NCBI GenBank assembly: GCA_937863995.1
Contig: CALMIK010000061.1
Location: 1-48,529 of the forward strand
Direction: 5' to 3'
DNA from: an uncultured Chelatococcus sp.
GTDB lineage: Bacteria; Pseudomonadota; Alphaproteobacteria; Rhizobiales; Beijerinckiaceae
Length of the DNA: 48,529 nt
Part shown: positions 17,431 to 25,223 of the stretch, piece after piece
How the letters are laid out: every line of letters begins with the position of its first letter
How positions within the stretch are numbered: position 1 is the stretch's first letter
Position numbers and translations under genes: made by a program
The notes under the pieces: model-generated
What the model was told of the DNA's origin: nothing
The model's database searches: none
Seen by the model: only the letters and a program-made list of their open reading frames with translations

Positions 17431-18459
17431 ATGACATCTCCTGCCGAGTCCGCCGCCCCTTTCCGGGTGATGGCGGTCTACAAATTCGCCGACCTGCCGG
17501 ACGTGGAGGCGCTGAAGGCGCCGCTGGCGGCGTTTTGCTGCGCGCGCGGCATTCGCGGCACCCTCATCATGGCGCCGGAGGGCATCAACGGCACCGTCGC
17601 GGGAACGCCTGAGGCCATCGATGCGCTGGCGCGCTTCCTGCTGTCCGGGGGGCCGTTCGGCGCGCGGCTCGCGGGGGCGGAAATCAAGTATGCGTGGGCG
17701 CAGGAGATGCCGTTCCTGCGCATGAAGGTGCGCCTCAAGGCCGAGATCGTGACGCTGCGCGCGCCGCAGGCCAATCCCGCGCTGGCTGTGGGCGATTACG
17801 TCGCGCCCGCCGACTGGAACCGGCTCATCGAGCGCAACGACGTCGTGGTCATCGACACCCGCAACGACTACGAGGTCGGCCTCGGCACGTTCCGCCGCGC
17901 CATCGATCCCGGCACGCGCAGCTTCACCGAATTCAAGGACTTCGTCGCCGAGAAGCTCGATCCCGCGCGCGATCGTAAGGTGGCGATGTTCTGCACCGGC
18001 GGCATCCGCTGCGAGAAGGCGTCGGCGTATCTGTTGGCGCAGGGGTTCGAGGAGGTTTACCATCTTCAGGGCGGTATCCTCGCCTATCTGGAGCAGGTGC
18101 CGCAGACGGAGAGCCGTTTCGACGGCGAGTGCTTCGTGTTCGACGAGCGGGTGTCGGTCGGGCACGGCCTGGCGCAGGGCGAGGCCACGCTGTGCCGCGC
18201 CTGCCGGCGGCCACTGACCGCCGCCGGGCGGGCTCATCCGGCTTTCCGCGAGGGCGTTTCATGCGCGGCGTGCGTCGACGAGGAGCGCGGCGACAGCGCG
18301 GCGGAGCGCCAGCGGCAGGTGGAGATCGCCCGCCGGCGCGGCCTTGCCCATCTCGGCGACGAGGCGGCGCAGGCCGCCGACATCGGCAAGGCGCGCAAGC
18401 GCCGCCGCGCGGAACAGTCGCGGGAGCGCGCATCGGAAGTGGAACGGCGCGGCGGCTGA
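17431..18459 (+). CDS. trhO: tRNA uridine(34) hydroxylase, rhodanese family
   Basis: A 342-residue member of the YceA/TrhO family, which performs oxygen-dependent hydroxylation of U34 in tRNA, the first step toward cmo5U/mo5U. An N-terminal acylphosphatase-like domain (about 10-95) contains GTLIMAPEGINGTVAG. A rhodanese domain (about 125-225) has VVIDTRNDYEVGLG and the active-site Cys C188 in CTGGIRCEKA. A C-terminal zinc-like Cys segment (CRACRR and CAAC) leads into a long basic Arg-rich tail, longer than in many homologues. ATG 17431 gives the expected length. Function is from family knowledge. Confidence 0.93.
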   Translation: MTSPAESAAPFRVMAVYKFADLPDVEALKAPLAAFCCARGIRGTLIMAPEGINGTVAGTPEAIDALARFLLSGGPFGARLAGAEIKYAWAQEMPFLRMKVRLKAEIVTLRAPQANPALAVGDYVAPADWNRLIERNDVVVIDTRNDYEVGLGTFRRAIDPGTRSFTEFKDFVAEKLDPARDRKVAMFCTGGIRCEKASAYLLAQGFEEVYHLQGGILAYLEQVPQTESRFDGECFVFDERVSVGHGLAQGEATLCRACRRPLTAAGRAHPAFREGVSCAACVDEERGDSAAERQRQVEIARRRGLAHLGDEAAQAADIGKARKRRRAEQSRERASEVERRGG

Positions 18460-18555
18460 CCGATGCGCACCGGCCGTGCGGCCCCGCACCTGCGCCACAG
18501 AATGCCGAACGATAGTTGTGAATTGGACGGCCTGCCTGCCTTACCATCCGAGATG

Positions 18556-18578
18556 ACGATTCACCTGCGAATCGTTTT
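18556..18578. promoter_or_regulatory. Dyad with two GANTC methylation sites
   Basis: ACGATTC (18556-18562) and GAATCGT (18569-18575) form a perfect 7-bp inverted repeat with a 6-base centre, followed by TTTT. Each arm contains a GANTC site, the CcrM target in alphaproteobacteria, 11 bases apart. It lies between trhO and the next gene. It may be a weak terminator or a methylation-sensitive control site. Confidence 0.35.
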
Positions 18579-18657
18579 GGTCTATCGTGGTAATTATTTG
18601 TATTGCAACGATCGGGACGCCAAGTCAGCCGCCCCGCGTTTTGGGAGATGCAGCTTT

Positions 18658-19383
18658 ATGAGACGTCCGTCTCGGTCGTTTACTGTCGAGGTCAAGCGTT
18701 CACGTTCGCGCGCAAGCGAGGCTTCCGGAGCAGATTCCAGGGAAAAGCGTGGCCATGACCCCGCCGTGACCGCGTCTCTATCGTGGGCGGAACTGATCAG
18801 CCGCGCGGCGGAAGATGGCGGCGCCCGTGACGATCAGCCCGAGATCGGATTTTGGCCCGGCGTGGATGAGCGGACGGCTGGCGATGACGGCAGAAATCTG
18901 GACAGGAGTGCCGCCGACAGGCTGCCGGCCCCGCCCGCGCCGCCGGAGAGCCGCCCCAGCCCCGCGGACGCCCTGCCGGACGCACCCCGGGCGCGCGTGC
19001 TGCCGTCGTTGCTGCCGCTCGAGATTCCGCTGTCCGAGCGCAAGTCCAGCGTCTATTCCCCTGCTGCCGAATCGCGAGTGCCGCCCCGGTCGCAATTGTC
19101 CAAGCCGAGCCCGCGCCAAACCGGCGCGCCGTCGACCCCGTTGCTGCGCACACCTTCAGCCGGCGAATCGAAGATGGCGGCGGCGCCTGCCGCTGGAGAC
19201 ATCTTCGATGCGGAACGGATAAGGGCCGCCGTCGAGCAGCGCCTGCGCAACCGGTCCGTGACGCCGGAAGCGCCGGTCTCGGGTGAGAATCCGGCTGCGG
19301 AAGTCGATGCGCCTCCGACCGGCAGGCGCCGCCGCGAAGACTTCTGGAAACGCCGCCTGCGCTCCTACGCCGCGCGCGGCTGA
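18658..19383 (+). CDS. Hypothetical protein, basic ends and Pro-rich middle
   Basis: A 241-residue protein without a recognised domain. The N-terminus is strongly basic (MRRPSRSFTVEVKRSRSRAS), a short hydrophobic helix SLSWAELISRAA follows near residue 42, and the centre (about 80-190) is Pro/Ala/Ser-rich and probably disordered. The end is again basic (RRREDFWKRRLRSYAARG). No signal peptide or membrane span is seen. GGGAG lies 10 bases before ATG 18658; an upstream in-frame ATG at 18463 is unlikely, as its sequence is unlike the rest. Basic ends suggest nucleic-acid or membrane-surface binding, but this is speculation. The gene is followed by a long AT-rich spacer. Confidence 0.65.
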   Translation: MRRPSRSFTVEVKRSRSRASEASGADSREKRGHDPAVTASLSWAELISRAAEDGGARDDQPEIGFWPGVDERTAGDDGRNLDRSAADRLPAPPAPPESRPSPADALPDAPRARVLPSLLPLEIPLSERKSSVYSPAAESRVPPRSQLSKPSPRQTGAPSTPLLRTPSAGESKMAAAPAAGDIFDAERIRAAVEQRLRNRSVTPEAPVSGENPAAEVDAPPTGRRRREDFWKRRLRSYAARG

Positions 19384-19866
19384 GCGCCCGGCGATCCGGC
19401 TGTGGTCATTCAATTGACGAAATTCTTCCCGGAGCCAGCGGCAGCACGCGGCTCCGCGAAAACGTGTATATATTTAATATTTTTTTAAGGATTGCTTTAA
19501 CTTATTAGGCGGGCATTTATTTACGGTGATGAAATAACAAGCAAACAAATTTGTTAAATAAACAAAAAAATATAAAAAGTAATAAAAAATGAATATGTAA
19601 ATAAATCAACACTGTTGTTGTATTATTTTACAGAATCGGTTGCATTTTTCTTTTCGATTCGTTACCCAGCATCCCTTCAAATCTGCGGCAACGGTTTCTT
19701 ACGCTGCTGCTATCGCTGTTGTTCTTGCCGATGCGCTTGTCACGACCCCCGCCATGGACGCCGGGCCGGTGACCTGTAGGCGCGCGGCGCGCACGACCCT
19801 GCGATCGGGAAATCACGGTGGCCGAAGAGCCGCCCGGGGAACGATAAAAGCTGTCGAGGAAATAAT
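19384..19866. other. AT-rich intergenic region upstream of dppA
   Basis: This 483-base spacer is extremely AT-rich between about 19465 and 19640, against a GC-rich genome. It contains the TTAA-type box at 19474-19488, a perfect 12-base palindrome AACAAATTTGTT (19544-19555), CAACA-C-TGTTG near 19608, and long A- and T-runs. No gene is convincing. It is a likely target for a nucleoid or MucR-type silencer and should include the dpp promoter. Confidence 0.6.
19474..19488. promoter_or_regulatory. CtrA-like box TTAA-N7-TTAA
   Basis: TTAA at 19474-19477 and TTAA at 19485-19488 are separated by 7 bases, the full CtrA consensus; a third TTAA follows at 19497-19500 after 8 bases. The surrounding sequence is so AT-rich that a chance match is quite possible. 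Confidence 0.3.
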
Positions 19867-21513
19867 ATGCCGGGTGGAATGGAGTACGTGACATTGGCCG
19901 CGCGCAAGGGCGCGAGGGCGGCGCTTGCCGCCGTTCTGGCCGCTACCTTCGGCGCGACCCTCGCAAGCGGAGCGTTGGCCGCGAGCAAGACGCTGATCTA
20001 CTGCTCGGAAGGATCGCCGGAGGGGTTCGATCCCGCGCCCTACACTTCTGGCACGACACATGATGCTTCGGCGAAGCCGGTCTACAACCGCCTGGTCGAG
20101 TTCGAGCGCGGCGAGACGCGCGTGGTTCCCGGCCTCGCCGAGCGTTGGGACGTATCCGGGGACGGCCTCGAATACACGTTCCACCTGCGCCGTGGCGTGA
20201 AGTTCCACAAGACGCCGTTCTTCACCCCCACCCGCGAATTCAACGCCCAGGACGTGCTGTTCTCCTTCGAGCGCCAGCGCCAGAAGGATCATCCGTGGCA
20301 CCGGTACATGCCGGGGCTCAACTACGAATACTTCGACAGCATGGACATGCCGGCGATGATCCGCGACATCGTCGCCGTCGACGACTACACGGTGAAGTTC
20401 GTCCTCAGCCGGCCGACGGCGCCCTTCCTCGCCAACCTGGCGATGGTGCATGCGTCCATCATGTCGAAGGAATACGCCGACGGTCTCGCGGCTGCCGGCA
20501 CGCCCGAAAAGCTCAACCTCGCGCCGGTCGGCACCGGCCCGTTCGTCTTCGTGGCCTATCAGAAGGACGCGGTCGTGCGTTTCCGGGCCAACGCCGACTA
20601 CTGGGCCGGCAAGTCGCCGCTCGACAACCTCGTCTTCGCCATCACCCCCGACGCCTCGGTGCGGATGCAGAAGCTGAAGGCGGGCGAGTGCCATGTCGCC
20701 CCCTATCCCGCGCCCGCCGACATTGCTGCCCTCAAGGCCGATCCCAAGCTCAAGGTCGACGAGCAGCCGGGGCTCAACATCGCCTATCTGGCGTTCAACA
20801 CGCTGACGCCGCCGTTCGACAAGCCCGAGGTGCGCCGCGCCATCGAGCAGGCGATCAACAAGCGGGCGGTCATCGACGCGGTGTTCCAGGGCTTCGGACA
20901 GGTGGCCGTGAACCCGATTCCGCCGACGATGTGGAGCTACAACGACAAGGTGGCCGACAACGCCTATGATCCCGCCGCTGCCCGCAAGGCGCTCGATGCG
21001 GCGGGCGTTTCCGGGCTGTCGACCAAGGTCTGGGCGATGCCGGTGAGCCGGCCCTACATGCCCAACGCCCGGCGCGCGGCCGAGTTGGTGCAGGCCGATC
21101 TCGCCGCTGTCGGCATCAAGGCCGACATCGTGTCGATGGAATGGGGCGAGTATCTCAAGAAGGCCACCGCCAAGGACCGCGACGGCATCGCCATGCTCGG
21201 CTGGACGGGCGACAACGGCGATCCGGACAATTTTCTCGGCACGCTGCTGAGCTGCGCCGGCGTCGGCTCCCAGAACCACGCCCAGTGGTGCAACCAGTCC
21301 TTCGAGGCGCTGGTGCAGCAGGCCAAGACCCTCACCGACAAGGCCGAACGCACGCGGCTCTACGAGGAGGCGCAGGCGCTGTTCAAGCAGGAAGCGCCGT
21401 GGGTAACGCTGGCGCATTCCACCGCCTACCTGCCGATGTCGGTCAAGGTGACGGGCTACCGGATGGATCCCTTCGGCCTGCACAGCTTCGACGGGGTCGA
21501 CCTCGCGCCCTGA
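19867..21513 (+). CDS. dppA: Dipeptide ABC transporter substrate-binding protein
   Basis: A 548-residue periplasmic binding protein that presents di- or oligopeptides to DppBC. An N-terminal signal peptide (basic KGAR, then a hydrophobic Ala/Leu core, with cleavage near LAA|SK at about 39-41) precedes KTLIYCSEGSPEGFDP, which closely resembles E. coli DppA. IPPTMWSYND, YLAFNT, WAMPVSRPYMPNARR, EWGEYLKK and GWTGDNGDPDNF are all DppA-like blocks. GAGGA six bases before ATG 19867 fixes the start. It heads dppABCDF and is followed by a hairpin that could set its higher output relative to the membrane genes. DppA proteins can also bind haem or other ligands, which cannot be excluded. Confidence 0.95.
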   Translation: MPGGMEYVTLAARKGARAALAAVLAATFGATLASGALAASKTLIYCSEGSPEGFDPAPYTSGTTHDASAKPVYNRLVEFERGETRVVPGLAERWDVSGDGLEYTFHLRRGVKFHKTPFFTPTREFNAQDVLFSFERQRQKDHPWHRYMPGLNYEYFDSMDMPAMIRDIVAVDDYTVKFVLSRPTAPFLANLAMVHASIMSKEYADGLAAAGTPEKLNLAPVGTGPFVFVAYQKDAVVRFRANADYWAGKSPLDNLVFAITPDASVRMQKLKAGECHVAPYPAPADIAALKADPKLKVDEQPGLNIAYLAFNTLTPPFDKPEVRRAIEQAINKRAVIDAVFQGFGQVAVNPIPPTMWSYNDKVADNAYDPAAARKALDAAGVSGLSTKVWAMPVSRPYMPNARRAAELVQADLAAVGIKADIVSMEWGEYLKKATAKDRDGIAMLGWTGDNGDPDNFLGTLLSCAGVGSQNHAQWCNQSFEALVQQAKTLTDKAERTRLYEEAQALFKQEAPWVTLAHSTAYLPMSVKVTGYRMDPFGLHSFDGVDLAP

Positions 21514-21523
21514 GCCGGGCTGC

Positions 21524-21545
21524 AAGACGGCGCGCGCCGTTTTTC
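21524..21545 (+). terminator. Intra-operon hairpin between dppA and dppB
   Basis: ACGGC-GCGC-GCCGT (21527-21540) is a 5-bp stem with a 4-base loop directly followed by TTTTTC (T-run from 21540), and AAG before it can extend pairing. It lies 14 bases after the dppA stop. Such elements commonly end most transcripts after the binding-protein gene. Partial termination is inferred. Confidence 0.5.
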
Positions 21546-21570
21546 GCGCGGGCCGGTGGAGTATATTTGA

Positions 21571-22575
21571 ATGCTACGTTTTATCTTTGGCCGGCTGTGG
21601 ACGCTGGCGCCGACGCTTTTCGGCATCACCGTCATCGCCTTCGGCTTCGTGCGGGTGCTGCCCGGCGATCCGATCCTGCTGATGGCGGGCGAGCGCGGCA
21701 TCAGCGCCGAGCGCCACGCCGAGCTGATGGCGCAGTTCGGCTACGACCGGCCGTTGTGGGAGCAATACACCGACTATGTCGCCGGGCTGCTGCATGGCGA
21801 TCTCGGCCTCTCGATCGTTACCCGCCAGCCGGTGCTCGACGAGTTCCTGTCGCTTTTCCCGGCCACCGTCGAGCTTGGCCTGTGCGCCATCCTGCTGGCG
21901 GTGCTGATCGGCGTGCCGGCGGGCGTGCTGGCCGCCGTCAAGCGCGGCTCGTGGTTCGATCACACGGCGATGGGCGCGGCGCTCGTGGGCTATTCCATGC
22001 CCATTTTCTGGTGGGGCCTGCTGCTCATCATCCTGTTCGCCGGCGTGCTGGAATGGACGCCCGTCTCGGGGCGCATCTCGCTGCTCTACTACTTCGAGCC
22101 GGTCACCGGCTTCATGCTGATCGACAGCCTCCTGTCGGGCGAGGAGGGCGCCTTCGCGTCCGCCGTGTCGCATCTCGTGCTGCCCACCATCGTGCTGGCG
22201 ACGATTCCGCTCGCGGTGATCGCCCGCCAGACGCGCTCCGCCATGCTGGAGGTGCTGGGCGAGGACTACGTGCGCACCGCCCGCGCCAAGGGCCTGTCGG
22301 CGCGGCGCGTGGTGGGGCTGCATGCGTTGCGCAACGCCATGATCCCGGTCGTCACCACCATCGGCCTGCAGGTGGGGCTGCTGCTGGCAGGGGCCATTCT
22401 CACCGAAACCATCTTCTCGTGGCCGGGCGTCGGCAAGTGGCTGATCGATTCGATCTTCCGGCGCGACTACCCGTCGGTGCAGGGCGGGCTGCTGATGGTG
22501 GCGCTCGTCGTGATGGCGGTCAATCTCGTGGTCGATCTGCTTTACGGCCTGATCAACCCGCGCATCCGGCATTGA
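21571..22575 (+). CDS. dppB: Dipeptide ABC transporter permease DppB
   Basis: A 334-residue inner-membrane permease with an N-terminal helix (FIFGRLWTLAPTLFGITVIAF), the motif VRVLPGDPI typical of DppB/OppB, and about six hydrophobic segments. The cytoplasmic EAA-loop region reads EDYVRTARAKGLSARRVVGLHALRNA, which contacts the ATPases. It forms the channel with DppC. A GGAG lies upstream of ATG 21571, at a rather long distance. Confidence 0.95.
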   Translation: MLRFIFGRLWTLAPTLFGITVIAFGFVRVLPGDPILLMAGERGISAERHAELMAQFGYDRPLWEQYTDYVAGLLHGDLGLSIVTRQPVLDEFLSLFPATVELGLCAILLAVLIGVPAGVLAAVKRGSWFDHTAMGAALVGYSMPIFWWGLLLIILFAGVLEWTPVSGRISLLYYFEPVTGFMLIDSLLSGEEGAFASAVSHLVLPTIVLATIPLAVIARQTRSAMLEVLGEDYVRTARAKGLSARRVVGLHALRNAMIPVVTTIGLQVGLLLAGAILTETIFSWPGVGKWLIDSIFRRDYPSVQGGLLMVALVVMAVNLVVDLLYGLINPRIRH

Positions 22576-22591
22576 GGGTTCAGGAGGCAGC

Positions 22592-23506
22592 ATGAGCGAT
22601 ACATCGAGCCTGCGCGAGGGCGCGCCCACAGCGCCCGCCAGCCCCCGGGGCCGGCTGCGCGAATTCTGGACTTATTTTTCCGAGAACCGCGGCGCGGTGT
22701 TCGGCCTGTGGGCGCTGGCGGCGCTGGTGCTGGTGGCGGTCTTCGCGCCCCTCATCGCGCCGCACGATCCCGGCCACCAGTTCCGCGACGCGCTGCTCGC
22801 GCCGCCGGCGTGGGTGGACGGCGGCAGGGCCGAATTCCTGCTCGGCACCGACGCCATCGGCCGCGACATCCTCTCGCGGCTCATCGTCGGCTCGCGCTTC
22901 TCGCTGTTCGCCGGCTTCGTGGTGGTGGTGCTGGCGCTGGTGCTCGGTGTCACGACGGGGCTCGTCGCGGGCTTTTTCGGCGGCCGGGTCGACACGCTGA
23001 TCATGCGGGTGATGGACATCATCCTCGCCTTTCCCTCGCTGGTGCTGGCACTCGTGCTCGTCGCCATCCTCGGGCCGGGCCTGACCAACGCCATGATCGC
23101 GGTCGCTCTCGTGCTGCAGCCGCATTTCGCTCGCCTCACCCGCGCGGCGGTGATCGCCGAGAAGGGGCGCGATTACGTCACCGCCGCCCGGCTCGCCGGG
23201 GCGGGGCGTGGGCGGCTGATGTTCGTGACCATCCTGCCCAACTGCCTCGGCCCTCTCATCGTGCAGGCCACGCTGTCGTTCTCGAACGCCATTCTGGACG
23301 CCGCCGCGCTCGGCTTCCTCGGCATGGGCGCGCAGCCGCCGACGCCCGAATGGGGCACCATGCTGGCGGAGGCGCGCGAGTTCATCCTGCGCGCGTGGTG
23401 GGTGGTGACCTTTCCGGGCCTCGCCATCCTCGTCACCGTCATCGCAATCAACCTGCTGGGCGACGGCCTGCGCGACGCGCTCGACCCCAAACTGAAGCGG
23501 AGCTGA
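22592..23506 (+). CDS. dppC: Dipeptide ABC transporter permease DppC
   Basis: A 304-residue permease partner of DppB. An N-terminal cytoplasmic segment (FWTYFSENRGAVFGLWAL) leads into the first membrane span. The LLGTDAIGRDILSRLIVGSR motif is typical of DppC/OppC, and the EAA loop is seen in GRDYVTAARLAGAGRGRLMF. GGAGG precedes ATG 22592, which lies 16 bases after the dppB stop. It is only 2 bases from dppD. Confidence 0.95.
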   Translation: MSDTSSLREGAPTAPASPRGRLREFWTYFSENRGAVFGLWALAALVLVAVFAPLIAPHDPGHQFRDALLAPPAWVDGGRAEFLLGTDAIGRDILSRLIVGSRFSLFAGFVVVVLALVLGVTTGLVAGFFGGRVDTLIMRVMDIILAFPSLVLALVLVAILGPGLTNAMIAVALVLQPHFARLTRAAVIAEKGRDYVTAARLAGAGRGRLMFVTILPNCLGPLIVQATLSFSNAILDAAALGFLGMGAQPPTPEWGTMLAEAREFILRAWWVVTFPGLAILVTVIAINLLGDGLRDALDPKLKRS

Positions 23507-23508
23507 GC

Positions 23509-24345
23509 ATGGCGCTGCTCGACATCAGGAATCTCACCGTCGCTTTCGACACCATCAGCGGCCCGTTCCGCGCGGTGGATGGGATCGACCTTTCGGTGGA
23601 GGCGGGCGAGGTGCTCGCCGTCGTCGGCGAATCGGGTTCGGGCAAGTCGGTCGGCATGCTGGCGGTCATGGGCCTGCTGCCCGCGACCGCCCGCATCACC
23701 GCCGACCGCATGACCTTCGACGGCCGCGACCTTCTGACAATGACCACGCGCGAGCGGCGCGCCATCATCGGGCGCGACATCGCCATGATCTTTCAGGAGC
23801 CGATCGCGAGCCTCAACCCGTGCTTCACGGTCGGGTTCCAGCTTGGCGAGGTGCTGCGGCTGCACGGCGGCCTTGGGCCGCGCGCCGCGCGGGCACGGGC
23901 GGCGGAACTGCTGGAGCAGGTGGGCCTGTCCGAGCCGAAGAAACGGCTTGCCGCCTTTCCGCACCAGATGTCGGGCGGCCAGTGCCAGCGGGTGATGATC
24001 GCCATGGCCATCGCCTGCAACCCGCGCCTGCTCATCGCCGACGAGCCGACCACGGCCCTCGACGTGACGGTGCAGAAGCAGATCCTCGACCTGCTGCTGG
24101 GCCTCCAGGCCGAGCACGGCATGGCGCTGATCATGATCACCCACGACATGGGCGTGGTTGCCGAAACCGCCGACCGGGTGATCGTGCAGTACAAGGGGCG
24201 CAAGATGGAGGAAGCGGGCGTGCTGGAAATTTTCGAGGCGCCGCAGCACCCTTACACCCGGGCGCTGCTGGCGGCCCTGCCCGAGAACGCCGATGGCGAC
24301 CGCCTGCCCACCGTGGCCGGCATGATGAACGGGGGCGCGGCATGA
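23509..24345 (+). CDS. dppD: Dipeptide ABC transporter ATPase DppD, short C-terminus
   Basis: A 278-residue ATPase: Walker A GESGSGKS (about residue 40), Q-loop in IFQEPIASLNP, signature SGGQCQRV, Walker B LLIADEPTTALDVT and H-loop in ITHDMG. The C-terminal family segment HPYTRALLAALP is present, but the protein stops just after it. It therefore lacks the Cys-rich tail (CxxxPRCP type) found in the roughly 327-residue E. coli DppD. The stop overlaps the dppF start (ATGA), so this looks like a natural end and not a frameshift. Confidence 0.94.
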   Translation: MALLDIRNLTVAFDTISGPFRAVDGIDLSVEAGEVLAVVGESGSGKSVGMLAVMGLLPATARITADRMTFDGRDLLTMTTRERRAIIGRDIAMIFQEPIASLNPCFTVGFQLGEVLRLHGGLGPRAARARAAELLEQVGLSEPKKRLAAFPHQMSGGQCQRVMIAMAIACNPRLLIADEPTTALDVTVQKQILDLLLGLQAEHGMALIMITHDMGVVAETADRVIVQYKGRKMEEAGVLEIFEAPQHPYTRALLAALPENADGDRLPTVAGMMNGGAA

Positions 24346-25223
24346 GCGAAGCTCAATCCGGCGCGGTTCCGGCGCTTGAGGCCCGCGGCATCTGCCGCGA
24401 TTACGCGGTGGGCGGAGGCCTGTTCGGCGGCAAGCGGACGTTTCGCGCCCTCAACGGCATCGACCTCGCGGTGGCGCGCGGGCGCACCCTCGCCATCGTG
24501 GGTGAGAGCGGCTGCGGCAAGTCGACATTGGCGCGCATCCTCACGCTGATCGACGCGCCGAGCGCGGGCAAGCTCGTCATCGACGGCGAGCAGGTCGACA
24601 TCCCGGGGGGCGGCGTGACGCGCGAACTGCGCCGCAAGGTGCAGATGGTGTTTCAGAACCCCTACAGCTCGCTGAATCCGCGCCAGAAGATCGGCGATGC
24701 GCTGACAGAGCCGCTGATGCTCAACACGGCGATGCCGGCTGCCGCGCGGCGCGAGCGGGCCATGGAGATGCTGGTCAAGGTCGGGCTGGGGCCGGAGCAC
24801 TTCAACCGCTACCCGCATATGTTTTCGGGCGGGCAGCGCCAGCGTGTCGCCATCGCCCGGGCGCTGATGCTGAGCCCCTCGCTCGTGGTGCTCGACGAGC
24901 CGGTGTCGGCGCTCGACCTCTCCGTGCAGGCGCAGGTGCTCAACCTGCTCGCCGACCTGCAGGACGAGTTCGGCCTGACCTACGTCTTCATCAGCCACGA
25001 TCTGTCGGTGGTGCGCTACATCGCCGACGATGTCATGGTGATGTTCCGTGGCGAGGTGGTGGAGCACGGCACCCGCGAGGCCGTGTTCGCCGATCCGCGC
25101 CACGAGTACACGAGAAAGCTGTTTGCGGCCACGCCGCGCGCCGATGCCACCGCCATCCGCGCCCGGCTCGCGGCCAAGACGACTGTAAAGACTCAGGCGG
25201 CGAGTTCCGCCATCGTCTCGTAG
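24342..25223 (+). CDS. dppF: Dipeptide ABC transporter ATPase DppF, short C-terminus
   Basis: A 293-residue ATPase paired with DppD. It has Walker A GESGCGKST, Q-loop FQNPYSSLNPRQ, signature SGGQRQRVAIARAL, Walker B LVVLDEPVSALD and switch His in ISHDLS. As in DppD, the Cys-containing C-terminal tail of E. coli DppF (about 334 residues) is missing after EYTRKLFAATPR. It starts within the dppD stop (ATGA overlap). Its last 31 bases overlap the 3' end of the convergent Ldh2-family gene, so each end is antisense to the other. Confidence 0.94.
   Translation: MSEAQSGAVPALEARGICRDYAVGGGLFGGKRTFRALNGIDLAVARGRTLAIVGESGCGKSTLARILTLIDAPSAGKLVIDGEQVDIPGGGVTRELRRKVQMVFQNPYSSLNPRQKIGDALTEPLMLNTAMPAAARRERAMEMLVKVGLGPEHFNRYPHMFSGGQRQRVAIARALMLSPSLVVLDEPVSALDLSVQAQVLNLLADLQDEFGLTYVFISHDLSVVRYIADDVMVMFRGEVVEHGTREAVFADPRHEYTRKLFAATPRADATAIRARLAAKTTVKTQAASSAIVS

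Noticed and set aside
19465..19640. AT-rich island as a chromosomal replication origin
   Set aside because: Although AT-rich with a CtrA-like box, I see no cluster of DnaA boxes and no origin-linked genes such as dnaA, hemE or parAB nearby.
24320..24360. Frameshift truncating dppD
   Set aside because: The stop overlaps the dppF start as ATGA with dppF directly following, and no Cys-rich tail is encoded in the other frames nearby.
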